Positions 33,042 through 41,430 of a stretch of 64,000 bases of DNA are shown here, in pieces. The position numbers were made by a program, and so were the translations under genes. The notes under the pieces were generated by a model. It had not been told where the DNA came from and made no database searches. It saw only the letters and a program-made list of their open reading frames with translations. How positions within the stretch are numbered: the first letter of the stretch is position 1; each line of letters opens with the position of its first letter. The stretch is from Clostridia bacterium (GTDB lineage Bacteria; Bacillota; Clostridia; Oscillospirales; Acutalibacteraceae), in NCBI GenBank assembly GCA_017472225.1, contig JAFUQS010000066.1, positions 1 to 64,000 on the forward strand, in the 5' to 3' direction.

Positions 33042-36000
33042 TCAGATTCTTGAATCCGGGTCAGCACAGCATGAGGGTTCGCCTGTGAAGAGCTTGATAA
33101 TCTTCTGGAAGAATCTGAAGAATGCGCCCCAGAAGTTGTCACGGTGACATGAGCATGAGCAGCTTGTGTCAACCACAGGCTTCTGAATGATAACTTCACC
33201 GCCGTTGCCGGTTGTGTTGCCCTTTTCGTCAACTGTGATGTCATATGTTGCATCACCCATGCCGTCAACACTGATGTAAGCTCTGTATTCGCCGGGCTGT
33301 ACATAGAATACTACGATGCCGTCTGCCTTTGTTCTGTCATTGAGGCCGGTATCAACATAGTTGCCCTCTGTATCCTTAACATAAAGTCTTACAAGTGCAT
33401 TGTTAACGGGGTTGCCGTCTGAATCCTTGACTGTTACGGTGATTTCTGTGAGCTGACCGGAAATTTCTTCTTCCTTGGTCTCGCCGCAACCGTTTGTACA
33501 GATGTAGATTCTCTTACCGTTGGTCTGAGTTGTGTAATCGGGAGCGATTACCTGTGAAACAACCCATGCATGACCCTTTGCGGGAACATTGCCGTCGATG
33601 TAGTAGTAACCACAGTCACATGAATGCTTAACACCGCCTGCCTCTGTGCAGGTTGCGCCTGTCATAGAATCTGAATAGGTGTGAGTTGCCTGAACATATA
33701 CGGGACGGACATATGTGTCGCCTGTAATTTCATCTGTTGCTGTATCCCATTCGGAGAATTCATAGTGACCCTTTGAATCTGATGCAGGTTCAAAGTCAGC
33801 CTTTTCAAGGTTATATTTGCTCTTTGCAAGAGCTACGAATTCATCATATGAGAATTCAACTGCTTCACCGTACTTAACGCCTGTGAATGCCTTGATAACA
33901 ACATTTTCTGTTGTTGCAAACTGTACCTTGTAAACACGGTCAATCTCGTTGAACACTGCAACATAAGTTACATTTGCGGTTGCATTGGGAAGTCCGTCTG
34001 ATGCATAAACTGTTGCGTCTGCATTGTTTTCGTCGCCTGCAACTACCCAACCCTTGAAGGTGTATGAATACTGGTCGGTGGAATCCCTTTCAGGTGTTTT
34101 GCCGGTGTAATTCACTTCAGCATTAACCTTAACGGTTTCTGTGCCGAGGCGGTTGCCGTTCCAGTTTTCAAACTTGATTGTGAAGGAAGCGTCAACTGAG
34201 CTGAGCTCGGCTTTACAACGCTTACATGTAGTAACATTCTTACCTGTTTCCTCGTTATAGGTTGTTTCAGGATCATGAGTGAGCTTAGGTGCTGTTTCCT
34301 TCTCTTCTGTGTAATCACAAGCTGTACAACCGTACTTTGTGATTTCAGCCTGAGTACAGGAAGCTTCCTGAATTACAGTGCCGTTGTCATAATCAACAGT
34401 GTGAGGAATTGTTGTATACTGAGCATAAACTGTTGTTTTTGCTGTGATGTTTGTGAGAGCCTTGTCCCATCCGCTGAAGGTATAGTGATTTTCACCATCA
34501 TATGCCTTTGTGGGTGTTTCGCCTGTATAAACGGCTGTTCCGCCTGCCTTGACTGTTACCTTTGTGAGACCTTCTGTGCCGTTCATGAAGACAACATCGT
34601 ATTCCTTCTGAGTTGCTTCAAACTTAGCACGGTATGTGTAGTCGCCTTCAACTGTAACTGTGTCATATACAACACCAGCCTTTTCCCAGCCCTTGAACTC
34701 GAAGGAGTAGGTTGAGGTTTCATCGAAGGAAGGTGTTTCAGCGGGAGTTCTCTTTGTGCCGATAGCACCCATGAGTGTCTTAACTTCTTCATAACCGCCG
34801 AAGCCTGTTGCTGCATCATAGGTTGTGGGAACTGCGAACTTAACCTTGTAGATGATTTCACTTTCTGTGAACTGAGCGTAGAGAGTAATGTCCTCTGAAA
34901 CGTTCATGGGAAGTGAATACTTTGTGCCGTTGGTTGCATCGTAGCTTGTCTGAGCTTCATTATACCAGCCTGCGAAGATGTATTCTGAAGTGCCGTCAGC
35001 CTTGTCAAGCTTAACCTGTTCAGCAAGGTCTTCTGCAGTGATTGTTGAGCCTTCGGTGAGCTCGAACTTCTTTTCGTAAGTCTTTTCAACAACTGTTTCT
35101 TCACCTGATGTGCCGTCAGTAACTGTTTCAAGAACTGTACCGATGAAGGTTACAGTGTACTGCTGAATCTTGTCAACTGCAACGGGACCGTAGGTTGCAT
35201 CGCAGCCGTCCTTTGCACACTTATACCAGATTTCGCCCGATTCATCTACTGTGGGCTCTACTGTCTCATCTTCATCAACAATCCACTTGTGGTCGTTTGT
35301 TCTGGGAATTTCAACGGGATCGCCGATTTCAGCCTTACATACTGAGCAGTATGAAACCTGTGAGCCTGCTGCTGCGCAGGTAGCCTTTGTGATTACCTTG
35401 TAAAGAACTGTGTCGCCATCCTTTGCAACGGTGTGACCCTTTGCTTCGTATGTTTCAAGTGTCTCTGTGTGTTTACACAAACGACAGGTCTGTGTCTTCT
35501 GACCGCCTTCTGTACAGGTCGGCTTAACTGTTACGGGGTTATAGAAGTTGTGATTGTCATTCTCGGGAAGTTCAGCTTCGATAACTGAACCGCAGCGTTC
35601 ACAAGGATTTACTGCCTTGCCTTTTGCGCTGCAGGTAGCAGCCGTAGCAACTGTCCATGTTGTGGGATCACTATCCTCTGCATACTTATAATCATGACCG
35701 AGTGCGGGATAGAGATATTCTGTTGTTTCTGCACCGTTATCATCGGTCTTGTAAAGTTTCTTTTCATTAACCTCGTCACATCTCTCGCAGGTTACAAGGA
35801 TATAACCGTTTTCTACACAGGTTGCTTCAACTGTTGTTTCAACAAGCTTGTGACCGAGTGCTTCTGTTGCACCTGATGTGCCGATCTGCTTATTACAGAT
35901 GTTACAGATTTCTGAGTTGTAGCCGCCTGAAGTACAGGTTGCTTCAACATTGTTTACTCTTGTTTCGTGGTCTGCAAGAACTTCAACGCTTACGGTTGTC

Positions 36001-39000
36001 TTGTTGCCTGCCTTATCTGCTGCAACGATCTGATAAAGTCCTGCTTCTGTGATTTTGAGAACACCGTCTGTAAGAGTTGCAGCTTCACCGTTAACTGTTA
36101 CTGTTACGGGGTTAAGCTCTGTTACAGTAACTGTAACTTCCTTACAGAACTTGTTGCCCTTATAGTTGCTGTCGCCTGTGAGTGTAAGCTCCGGTGCAAG
36201 TGCATCGTACTTATACTTACCTGTTCTCATATAAGAAATATTGCCAAGCTTATCAACGAGCTTGAAGTATGTGATGTATACTTCACCGTCAACAAGGTTA
36301 AGGTTACCTGCCTTGCCTGTTACGTTAGCGTTGTATTCCTTATACATGAGAGGAATATTATCCCAGCCCTTGTAGTAGCCGATAAGGTCGCCTCTGATTG
36401 TTGTCCAATCATAAACCTGTCTTACCCAGATGAGTGAATCGGCAACATCAACTGCAACACTTGCCTTTTCAGTGTAGGTGTAGATTGCAGTAACACCGCT
36501 GCCCTTACCTGTGGGATTGAAGTCTGCATCATGCTGACAGTAGTAGCAAAGCTCACCGCTGCCGTCGCACTGACAAGTTGTTGAACCACCCTTATCGGAG
36601 GTTGTGATGATAAGGTCTGTCTTGGGACCTGCATATACACTGACATCTGCTGCATCGTTTGCTGCTGCATCGTCATAGGTATCCCATCTTGTTGTGCCTA
36701 CATAGGTAGTACCTGAGGGAATAACATTATCCATAAGAGGATCAATTTCTGCTGTTCTTTCTGTCTTTTCTCTGCTGCAAGCACACCATTCAGCCTTTTC
36801 GCCGGCGCCTGTTGAAGCGGGAACCTCTGTTCCGTCATAATCATAGAATGCGCCTTCGGGATATGTGGGAGCAGTAATAACCTCTGAAAGAGTATATTCA
36901 TGCTCGTCAATAGCATAGTTTGCATAGATTGTGATATCCTCTGTGATAGGTGTATCGAGAGTGAATTCGTCGCCGTCAGCGAGAGTCCACTTTGTGAATT
37001 CCTTATGAGTTGTGTCTGAAGCCCAACCGCTTGCAGGCTCAGAGATGTTGAGTGTTGCATTTTCCTCAACAACAACCTCATAGCTTACTTCTGCAGCGTC
37101 CTGTGTAGCTTCGGCTGTAACAACTGTTACGGTATACTGCTTGGGAGCAGCCTTATACTTAGCGTACATCTTAACAACGCCGTCGGTCAGAATGTCTGTT
37201 GTGAGTGCAAGACCACGGGAGAAGATCTGTTCGTCACCGTTGGCATCAAGATAATACCAGCCTGCAAATACATTAACCTCACCGTCAACCTCACTTTCGG
37301 GAATGTCAAGAGTAACTGACGGAGTGTGGAGCTTTTCGCCGTAAACATAATGGCTTGTTGCGAGGGGCTTGCCGTCCTTATCGCCGATAAGATTACCGCT
37401 TTCGTCCTTGCCGTTATACCATTCAACATCATAGTAGTTGTAAATGCTCTTATACTGTGCAACGAATTCAAGGTCTGTACCCTGACATGTTGCGGGAACC
37501 TTCTTATCCCAACCGAGGAAGGTATAAGTATAAACCTCATCAGCAGGTCTTACTGCTGCGGCTGCCTCTGCTGCTGCCTGAATGTCAGCAAGGGAATCAC
37601 CGTAGTTGAGAGCGATTTCGCCATCTTCATTTTCGAATGCTTCAAGTGAAATCTTATTGCCGTTCCAATCCTTGAAGGTAACAGTGTATTCAAAGAGACT
37701 GTACTCGAACTGAGGATAAAGTGTAACATCGCCTGTGATTGCAGTGGCAGCATCTTCACCTGCGCTGATGGGAACATACTTGTTACCGTTGGTTGCGCTG
37801 ATGTCAAGCTGTTCTTCGTCGTACCAGCCGAGGAAGGTATATTCACCTTCAAGAGTCTTTTCTCTTGAAGGGATGTATTCTTCTGTTCCTACAACAGCAC
37901 CGCTTTCATCCTTTGCTTCAACATTCCATGCGGGAAGCTTTGTGCCTGAAACGATTCTGTGTGATTCAGTTGCAGCACCGTCAACATAGGTAACGGTATA
38001 ATAGGGCTTACCTTCGCCGTAAACTGCATTGAAGGTAACATGGTTTACCGGTGAGAAATCAAGAAGCTCTTCGGCTGTGTATTCAACACCGTCATATTCC
38101 CATACGCCAAGTATTTTAACATACTCTTCGCCGTTATCGTAAGCATAAGCTTCATATACGGGGAGGCTGTTTACTGTTTCCTCAGTGATATAGTTGCCGT
38201 GCTTTACTTCTGTTGAAATTGTCTGTTCTTTTCCGTCATTGTCATAGTATTTGAATACTACATCGTAAGCGGTGGGAACACCGGCACTGTAGCGTGCAAC
38301 ATATGTCTGAGCTGCGCCTTCACATTTTTCATTATAGAAGTTTTCAAGCTCTGTGCTGCCTTTGTTCCAGCCGAGAAGTGTATATTCAGCACCGCCTGTT
38401 GCATATTCTGCGGGAACGGCTGCGGGAGGTGTAATCTGTTCGCCGTACTTGTATGTAACGGTTTCAGTTACATCTTCACCCTGGTTGTTCTTATACTTGA
38501 ATGTAACATCATAGCTTCTGAGGTGACGTCTGAATACGGGATAATACTTTGCATCAGCTCTTACAGTGAAGTCTTCAACAAGATAAACTGCGTTGCCGTT
38601 TGCATCGAAATTACCGTCTTCTATCATAATAACAGCATTACCATTGGTGCCTTCAACAGCAGAGGGTGTTGTTGTCCAGCCCTCAAAGGTGTATGTGTAA
38701 GCTGTATCTGTACCGTATTCGCCTACATCTGCAGCACCGTAAACTGTGGGAGTTGCTCTGTAAGCATAGGTAGCATTATAGTTACCGTATATTTTATAGA
38801 AATATACTTTGTACTCATAATCAGCCTTTACGTCTTCATACTTGGGAGTAAGGATAAGGTCATGCTTGAAGGTGTAGCCTGCTGAGTCAACGATATCACC
38901 GTTGATATCAACCCATCTGCCGTCCCAGTTTGAATATGTAAGTGCACCGTTTGAATAGCTTTCAGTAGGTGTAGGCCATGTGATTGCAGAGTTTACCTGA

Positions 39001-40349
39001 CCGTATTTAAGGTCAAATGAATCGAGGAAGGAACCGTCTACGTCATAGAACTTAACTGAAACGTCTTCAGAAAGCCACCATGCATAGTAGGTCTTGTTAC
39101 CCTCTGTTGCGGGAGCCTTTGAGCCTGCGACATACTGTTCACCTGCATCAAAAGCAAGCTTCTTTGCTTCGTCGTCAAGCATAGCATATGCTTCACTTGA
39201 AACAGGTCTTGCAAAGGAAGCCTCCTGAGCCCAAGGAGAATCGTCCTTACCCTGAGTGGGAACGGACTCCTGAGGTACTGTCCAGAATCCGAGGAACAAA
39301 TGTCCGTCTCTGGTAGCCTCACCTGTGGGATAAACACTAAGTGCCTGTCCGTAGGCATATTCCTTTGAATATGTACCGTAGGTTTCCTTCGTTCCGTCGC
39401 TTAACATAATTGAGGAAGTAGGATTGGAGCCTACAATATAGTCACTGTTGAACACCCATTTATATGTGGGATAAACTACCTTAATTATTTTGAAAGCAGT
39501 TACATTGGCATTGTTTTCTTTATAGTTTGCAACAAGATAGAAATTTCTTTCTGTTTCGGGAATAGCTGTTGCCGGATCATCCTTTACAGGGAAAGCAACC
39601 TGCATTTGCTGATTTACTTTAACAATAGCACCGTCGCCGGAGTTTTCAAGCCAGAAACCACCATCTTCACCACCGATATCAACAGGTGCTTCGGAGCTCT
39701 GTGAAAGATAGTATGAGGGTGCAGCATACCAGGATGTTCCGTACTGGTCAACAACAGTACCGGTAAGTGTACCTGTATTATTTACTGCAGTTGAGCCGAT
39801 CTCGGGGATCTCAAGCTCAGCAATACCGTCAAGACCTGTAATGTTGCTGGGTACCGGATAATCATCGGCAGCAATTGTTGCATAGAGATTGTATTCACCG
39901 GCTGAAAAGGTGTCACCCTCAATCTTATACGAACCGGTAAGGTCATGGGAAACAACAACACCGTTAACAGTGATGGTCACAGTATCAAAGGTACAGTTTC
40001 TGCCAACCGCAACCGAAGCCCAGATATGAATCTTTGTCGGGAAGCCGGAAACAGTTTCCTCATAAACCTTCTTGTTGCCGCCGACACTGTTGAACAGGTT
40101 CTCGGCAGCAAACTGAGCCCCTGTCGTTGATTCAGTATCACCTGTACCGTTATTGCTCTTATGCGTAACATCAACACTGAAGTTGCTGCCGCCGTTTTTC
40201 CATGTGTCCGTGACATTAACGGTAACGGTAACTTTATAGCTACCCGCAGAAGCAGCTTCTGCCTTTGTGGGGGCAACCCATACCCAACATGACAGTACCA
40301 TAAGCACTGCGAGCATGAGTGATAAACCTTTTTTAATTTGTTTTTTCAT
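33042..40349 (-). CDS. Large secreted protein with InlB/flg_new-type repeats and CxxC repeats
   Basis: The product has 2,435 residues. The signal peptide (MKKQIKKG, a hydrophobic core, then KAEAA) is preceded by AAGGAGG eight bases before the ATG at 40349. Residues ~35-370 are a beta-rich N-terminal region. Many copies follow of the ~70-residue Listeria-Bacteroides (InlB B) repeat, recognisable by YTVTFxxWNG, GWxxxx and YAQF/AxY elements. An Ig-like stretch precedes residues ~1455-1725, which hold about five repeats with paired cysteines (ATCTxxG, CxxC, LGH). More InlB-type and CxxC repeats come next. A CarboxypepD_reg/Cna-B-like domain (EITVTVKDSDGNPVNNALVRLY) lies around residues 2300-2385. 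The protein ends with SCSCSCHRDNFWGAFFRFFQKIIKLF and two further cysteines. There is no LPXTG. These repeats are typical of surface adhesins. The role is inferred, and the ligand is unknown. Confidence 0.9.
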   Translation of the reverse strand: MKKQIKKGLSLMLAVLMVLSCWVWVAPTKAEAASAGSYKVTVTVNVTDTWKNGGSNFSVDVTHKSNNGTGDTESTTGAQFAAENLFNSVGGNKKVYEETVSGFPTKIHIWASVAVGRNCTFDTVTITVNGVVVSHDLTGSYKIEGDTFSAGEYNLYATIAADDYPVPSNITGLDGIAELEIPEIGSTAVNNTGTLTGTVVDQYGTSWYAAPSYYLSQSSEAPVDIGGEDGGFWLENSGDGAIVKVNQQMQVAFPVKDDPATAIPETERNFYLVANYKENNANVTAFKIIKVVYPTYKWVFNSDYIVGSNPTSSIMLSDGTKETYGTYSKEYAYGQALSVYPTGEATRDGHLFLGFWTVPQESVPTQGKDDSPWAQEASFARPVSSEAYAMLDDEAKKLAFDAGEQYVAGSKAPATEGNKTYYAWWLSEDVSVKFYDVDGSFLDSFDLKYGQVNSAITWPTPTESYSNGALTYSNWDGRWVDINGDIVDSAGYTFKHDLILTPKYEDVKADYEYKVYFYKIYGNYNATYAYRATPTVYGAADVGEYGTDTAYTYTFEGWTTTPSAVEGTNGNAVIMIEDGNFDANGNAVYLVEDFTVRADAKYYPVFRRHLRSYDVTFKYKNNQGEDVTETVTYKYGEQITPPAAVPAEYATGGAEYTLLGWNKGSTELENFYNEKCEGAAQTYVARYSAGVPTAYDVVFKYYDNDGKEQTISTEVKHGNYITEETVNSLPVYEAYAYDNGEEYVKILGVWEYDGVEYTAEELLDFSPVNHVTFNAVYGEGKPYYTVTYVDGAATESHRIVSGTKLPAWNVEAKDESGAVVGTEEYIPSREKTLEGEYTFLGWYDEEQLDISATNGNKYVPISAGEDAATAITGDVTLYPQFEYSLFEYTVTFKDWNGNKISLEAFENEDGEIALNYGDSLADIQAAAEAAAAVRPADEVYTYTFLGWDKKVPATCQGTDLEFVAQYKSIYNYYDVEWYNGKDESGNLIGDKDGKPLATSHYVYGEKLHTPSVTLDIPESEVDGEVNVFAGWYYLDANGDEQIFSRGLALTTDILTDGVVKMYAKYKAAPKQYTVTVVTAEATQDAAEVSYEVVVEENATLNISEPASGWASDTTHKEFTKWTLADGDEFTLDTPITEDITIYANYAIDEHEYTLSEVITAPTYPEGAFYDYDGTEVPASTGAGEKAEWCACSREKTERTAEIDPLMDNVIPSGTTYVGTTRWDTYDDAAANDAADVSVYAGPKTDLIITTSDKGGSTTCQCDGSGELCYYCQHDADFNPTGKGSGVTAIYTYTEKASVAVDVADSLIWVRQVYDWTTIRGDLIGYYKGWDNIPLMYKEYNANVTGKAGNLNLVDGEVYITYFKLVDKLGNISYMRTGKYKYDALAPELTLTGDSNYKGNKFCKEVTVTVTELNPVTVTVNGEAATLTDGVLKITEAGLYQIVAADKAGNKTTVSVEVLADHETRVNNVEATCTSGGYNSEICNICNKQIGTSGATEALGHKLVETTVEATCVENGYILVTCERCDEVNEKKLYKTDDNGAETTEYLYPALGHDYKYAEDSDPTTWTVATAATCSAKGKAVNPCERCGSVIEAELPENDNHNFYNPVTVKPTCTEGGQKTQTCRLCKHTETLETYEAKGHTVAKDGDTVLYKVITKATCAAAGSQVSYCSVCKAEIGDPVEIPRTNDHKWIVDEDETVEPTVDESGEIWYKCAKDGCDATYGPVAVDKIQQYTVTFIGTVLETVTDGTSGEETVVEKTYEKKFELTEGSTITAEDLAEQVKLDKADGTSEYIFAGWYNEAQTSYDATNGTKYSLPMNVSEDITLYAQFTESEIIYKVKFAVPTTYDAATGFGGYEEVKTLMGAIGTKRTPAETPSFDETSTYSFEFKGWEKAGVVYDTVTVEGDYTYRAKFEATQKEYDVVFMNGTEGLTKVTVKAGGTAVYTGETPTKAYDGENHYTFSGWDKALTNITAKTTVYAQYTTIPHTVDYDNGTVIQEASCTQAEITKYGCTACDYTEEKETAPKLTHDPETTYNEETGKNVTTCKRCKAELSSVDASFTIKFENWNGNRLGTETVKVNAEVNYTGKTPERDSTDQYSYTFKGWVVAGDENNADATVYASDGLPNATANVTYVAVFNEIDRVYKVQFATTENVVIKAFTGVKYGEAVEFSYDEFVALAKSKYNLEKADFEPASDSKGHYEFSEWDTATDEITGDTYVRPVYVQATHTYSDSMTGATCTEAGGVKHSCDCGYYYIDGNVPAKGHAWVVSQVIAPDYTTQTNGKRIYICTNGCGETKEEEISGQLTEITVTVKDSDGNPVNNALVRLYVKDTEGNYVDTGLNDRTKADGIVVFYVQPGEYRAYISVDGMGDATYDITVDEKGNTTGNGGEVIIQKPVVDTSCSCSCHRDNFWGAFFRFFQKIIKLFTGEPSCCADPDSRI

Positions 40350-40530
40350 TAAGATTTCCTCCTTAATAAAAATTAACCGTTGTTTATTTCATGAAACGGC
40401 TTCCGCCGTCAAAACGAAATTCACTGTGAACCTCTTTTTCCTTTCAAAAATCAGCTTGCCCGGCCCCTGACCTGACCGTTTTACGGCGCACTGAATCCCC
40501 AAAAGGGCATAAAGAGTCACTTTTAGTTAG
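40350..40530 (-). promoter_or_regulatory. Structured ~180 nt leader of the InlB-repeat gene
   Basis: Between the predicted start near 40528 and the ATG lie several short hairpins on the minus strand: CCC-TTTT-GGG, CCGT-AAA-ACGG, and ACGGC-GGAA-GCCGT (40396-40409). The AAGGAGG site is at 40358-40364. No known riboswitch class fits. Confidence 0.45.
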
Positions 40531-40534
40531 TATC

Positions 40535-40564
40535 AGTATATCATTTAAAAATCAATAAAGTCAA
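40535..40564 (-). promoter_or_regulatory. Promoter of the InlB-repeat gene
   Basis: The minus strand reads TTGACT (40559-40564), an 18-base spacer, then TATACT (40535-40540) with an upstream TGA that makes an extended -10, as in the giant gene's promoter. Confidence 0.75.
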
Positions 40565-40910
40565 TAACGAATTGGAAATTCCTTTATAATTTATTAAAAA
40601 TTGGCTCTTTTGACGAAAAAATGAATGGGTGTTTGTGGAAAATGCAGAATTGCCCGACAGACTACTCCGCTCTGAAGCAGGCAGAGGTCAGTGGGCAGTA
40701 GTCAGTAGTCAGTAGTCAGTAGACAGGGAAAGGATAAAACAATAAGGAGTCTGTAAAAAATATACAATCATTAAAAAATCAGAAAAACAACGTAAAAAGG
40801 AATTCTCTTTCAGAAAGCAGCCCGTAGCGGGAGCGACTGTCGGACTACAGGTAATGGAAAGGCAGACAAATAAATTAGACAATAGCAGACCTTACGGAAC
40901 AAATGAAACC
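40565..40910. other. Intergenic stretch without a credible gene
   Basis: The stretch is AT-rich and contains only a heptamer tandem repeat (40696-40723) and a small CCCGTAGCGGG palindrome near 40828. An open plus-strand frame that runs from here into the repeat is shared by the repeat copy and is not considered coding. Confidence 0.6.
40696..40723. repeat. 7 bp tandem repeat, four units
   Basis: CAGTAGT occurs three times, followed by CAGTAGA. The related string AGTAGTCAG also appears inside both copies of the 500 bp repeat (near 347 and 41254), which suggests the two repeat types share an origin. Confidence 0.8.
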
Positions 40911-41411
40911 AAGCGGCTCATTTTATTAAGCGTTGTTTTAATCAGATCTGTTCGGCAACCGAGCCGTGGTATGGCACAACGGAGCAATCTGAAAATACCG
41001 ATAAGAAAAATTCTAGTTTTCTTATCCATGGTGAGCAGAAAAGACTACCGAGTAAAGGATAGAATAAGCCTGACTCGGTATTTTTAGTTCTTGCGGAAGT
41101 TAATCAGCCAGCGTGCTTTTGCTTACTTTTGTCACGCTTGACAAAAGTAAGAGCCCAAGCGGCTCGAGCGTACGGAGTTAAAGGAATAAATAAAACCTTG
41201 CCATTCAGCTCCACGGTACATAAAAGCGAGGATAAATATACTTTAAGTGATAAGTAGTCAGGAAAAGATAAAAATGAATAACCATAAAAGCCATTGTATC
41301 AAGCATTTTCAGCTTTTTACAATGGCTTTTACATATTTAACTATTTTATTTTCAGGAATTTACAGGGGATTTATATTTTTCATCCCTTTTTTCATTAGCC
41401 TTCACCTTAAA
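40911..41411. repeat. Dispersed ~500 bp hairpin-rich repeat, copy 2
   Basis: This is the second copy of the element at 1-497, in the same orientation and again directly 3' of a minus-strand gene. The stems CTTACTTTTGTC/GACAAAAGTAAG (41122-41133 with 41140-41151) and TACCGAGT/ACTCGGTA (41046-41053 with 41073-41080) are identical to copy 1. The loop of the first differs (ACGCTT here, ACAACC in copy 1), so structure is kept where sequence is not. ATAAGAAAA/TTTTCTTAT is a perfect stem here and imperfect in copy 1. Confidence 0.85.
41286..41330. terminator. Bidirectional hairpin terminator at the end of repeat copy 2
   Basis: A 13 bp perfect stem, AAAAGCCATTGTA with TACAATGGCTTTT, carries A and T runs at its ends. 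It can therefore act as a terminator in both directions, including for the ABC transporter operon arriving on the minus strand. Confidence 0.6.
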
Positions 41412-41430
41412 TAAGCAGTACGCTCTGAAC

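Noticed and set aside
40280..40349. Lipobox in the InlB-type protein (VLSC near residue 20)
   Set aside because: Leu at -2 fits the lipobox poorly, and a normal signal-peptidase site (KAEAA) follows.
40696..40723. CRISPR-like direct repeats
   Set aside because: The units are only seven bases and have no spacers.
40854..41087. 77-codon plus-strand frame running into repeat copy 2 (also open in copy 1)
   Set aside because: It is shared between copies only because there are no gaps. Changes hit codon positions 2 and 3 almost equally, so it is not under protein selection.
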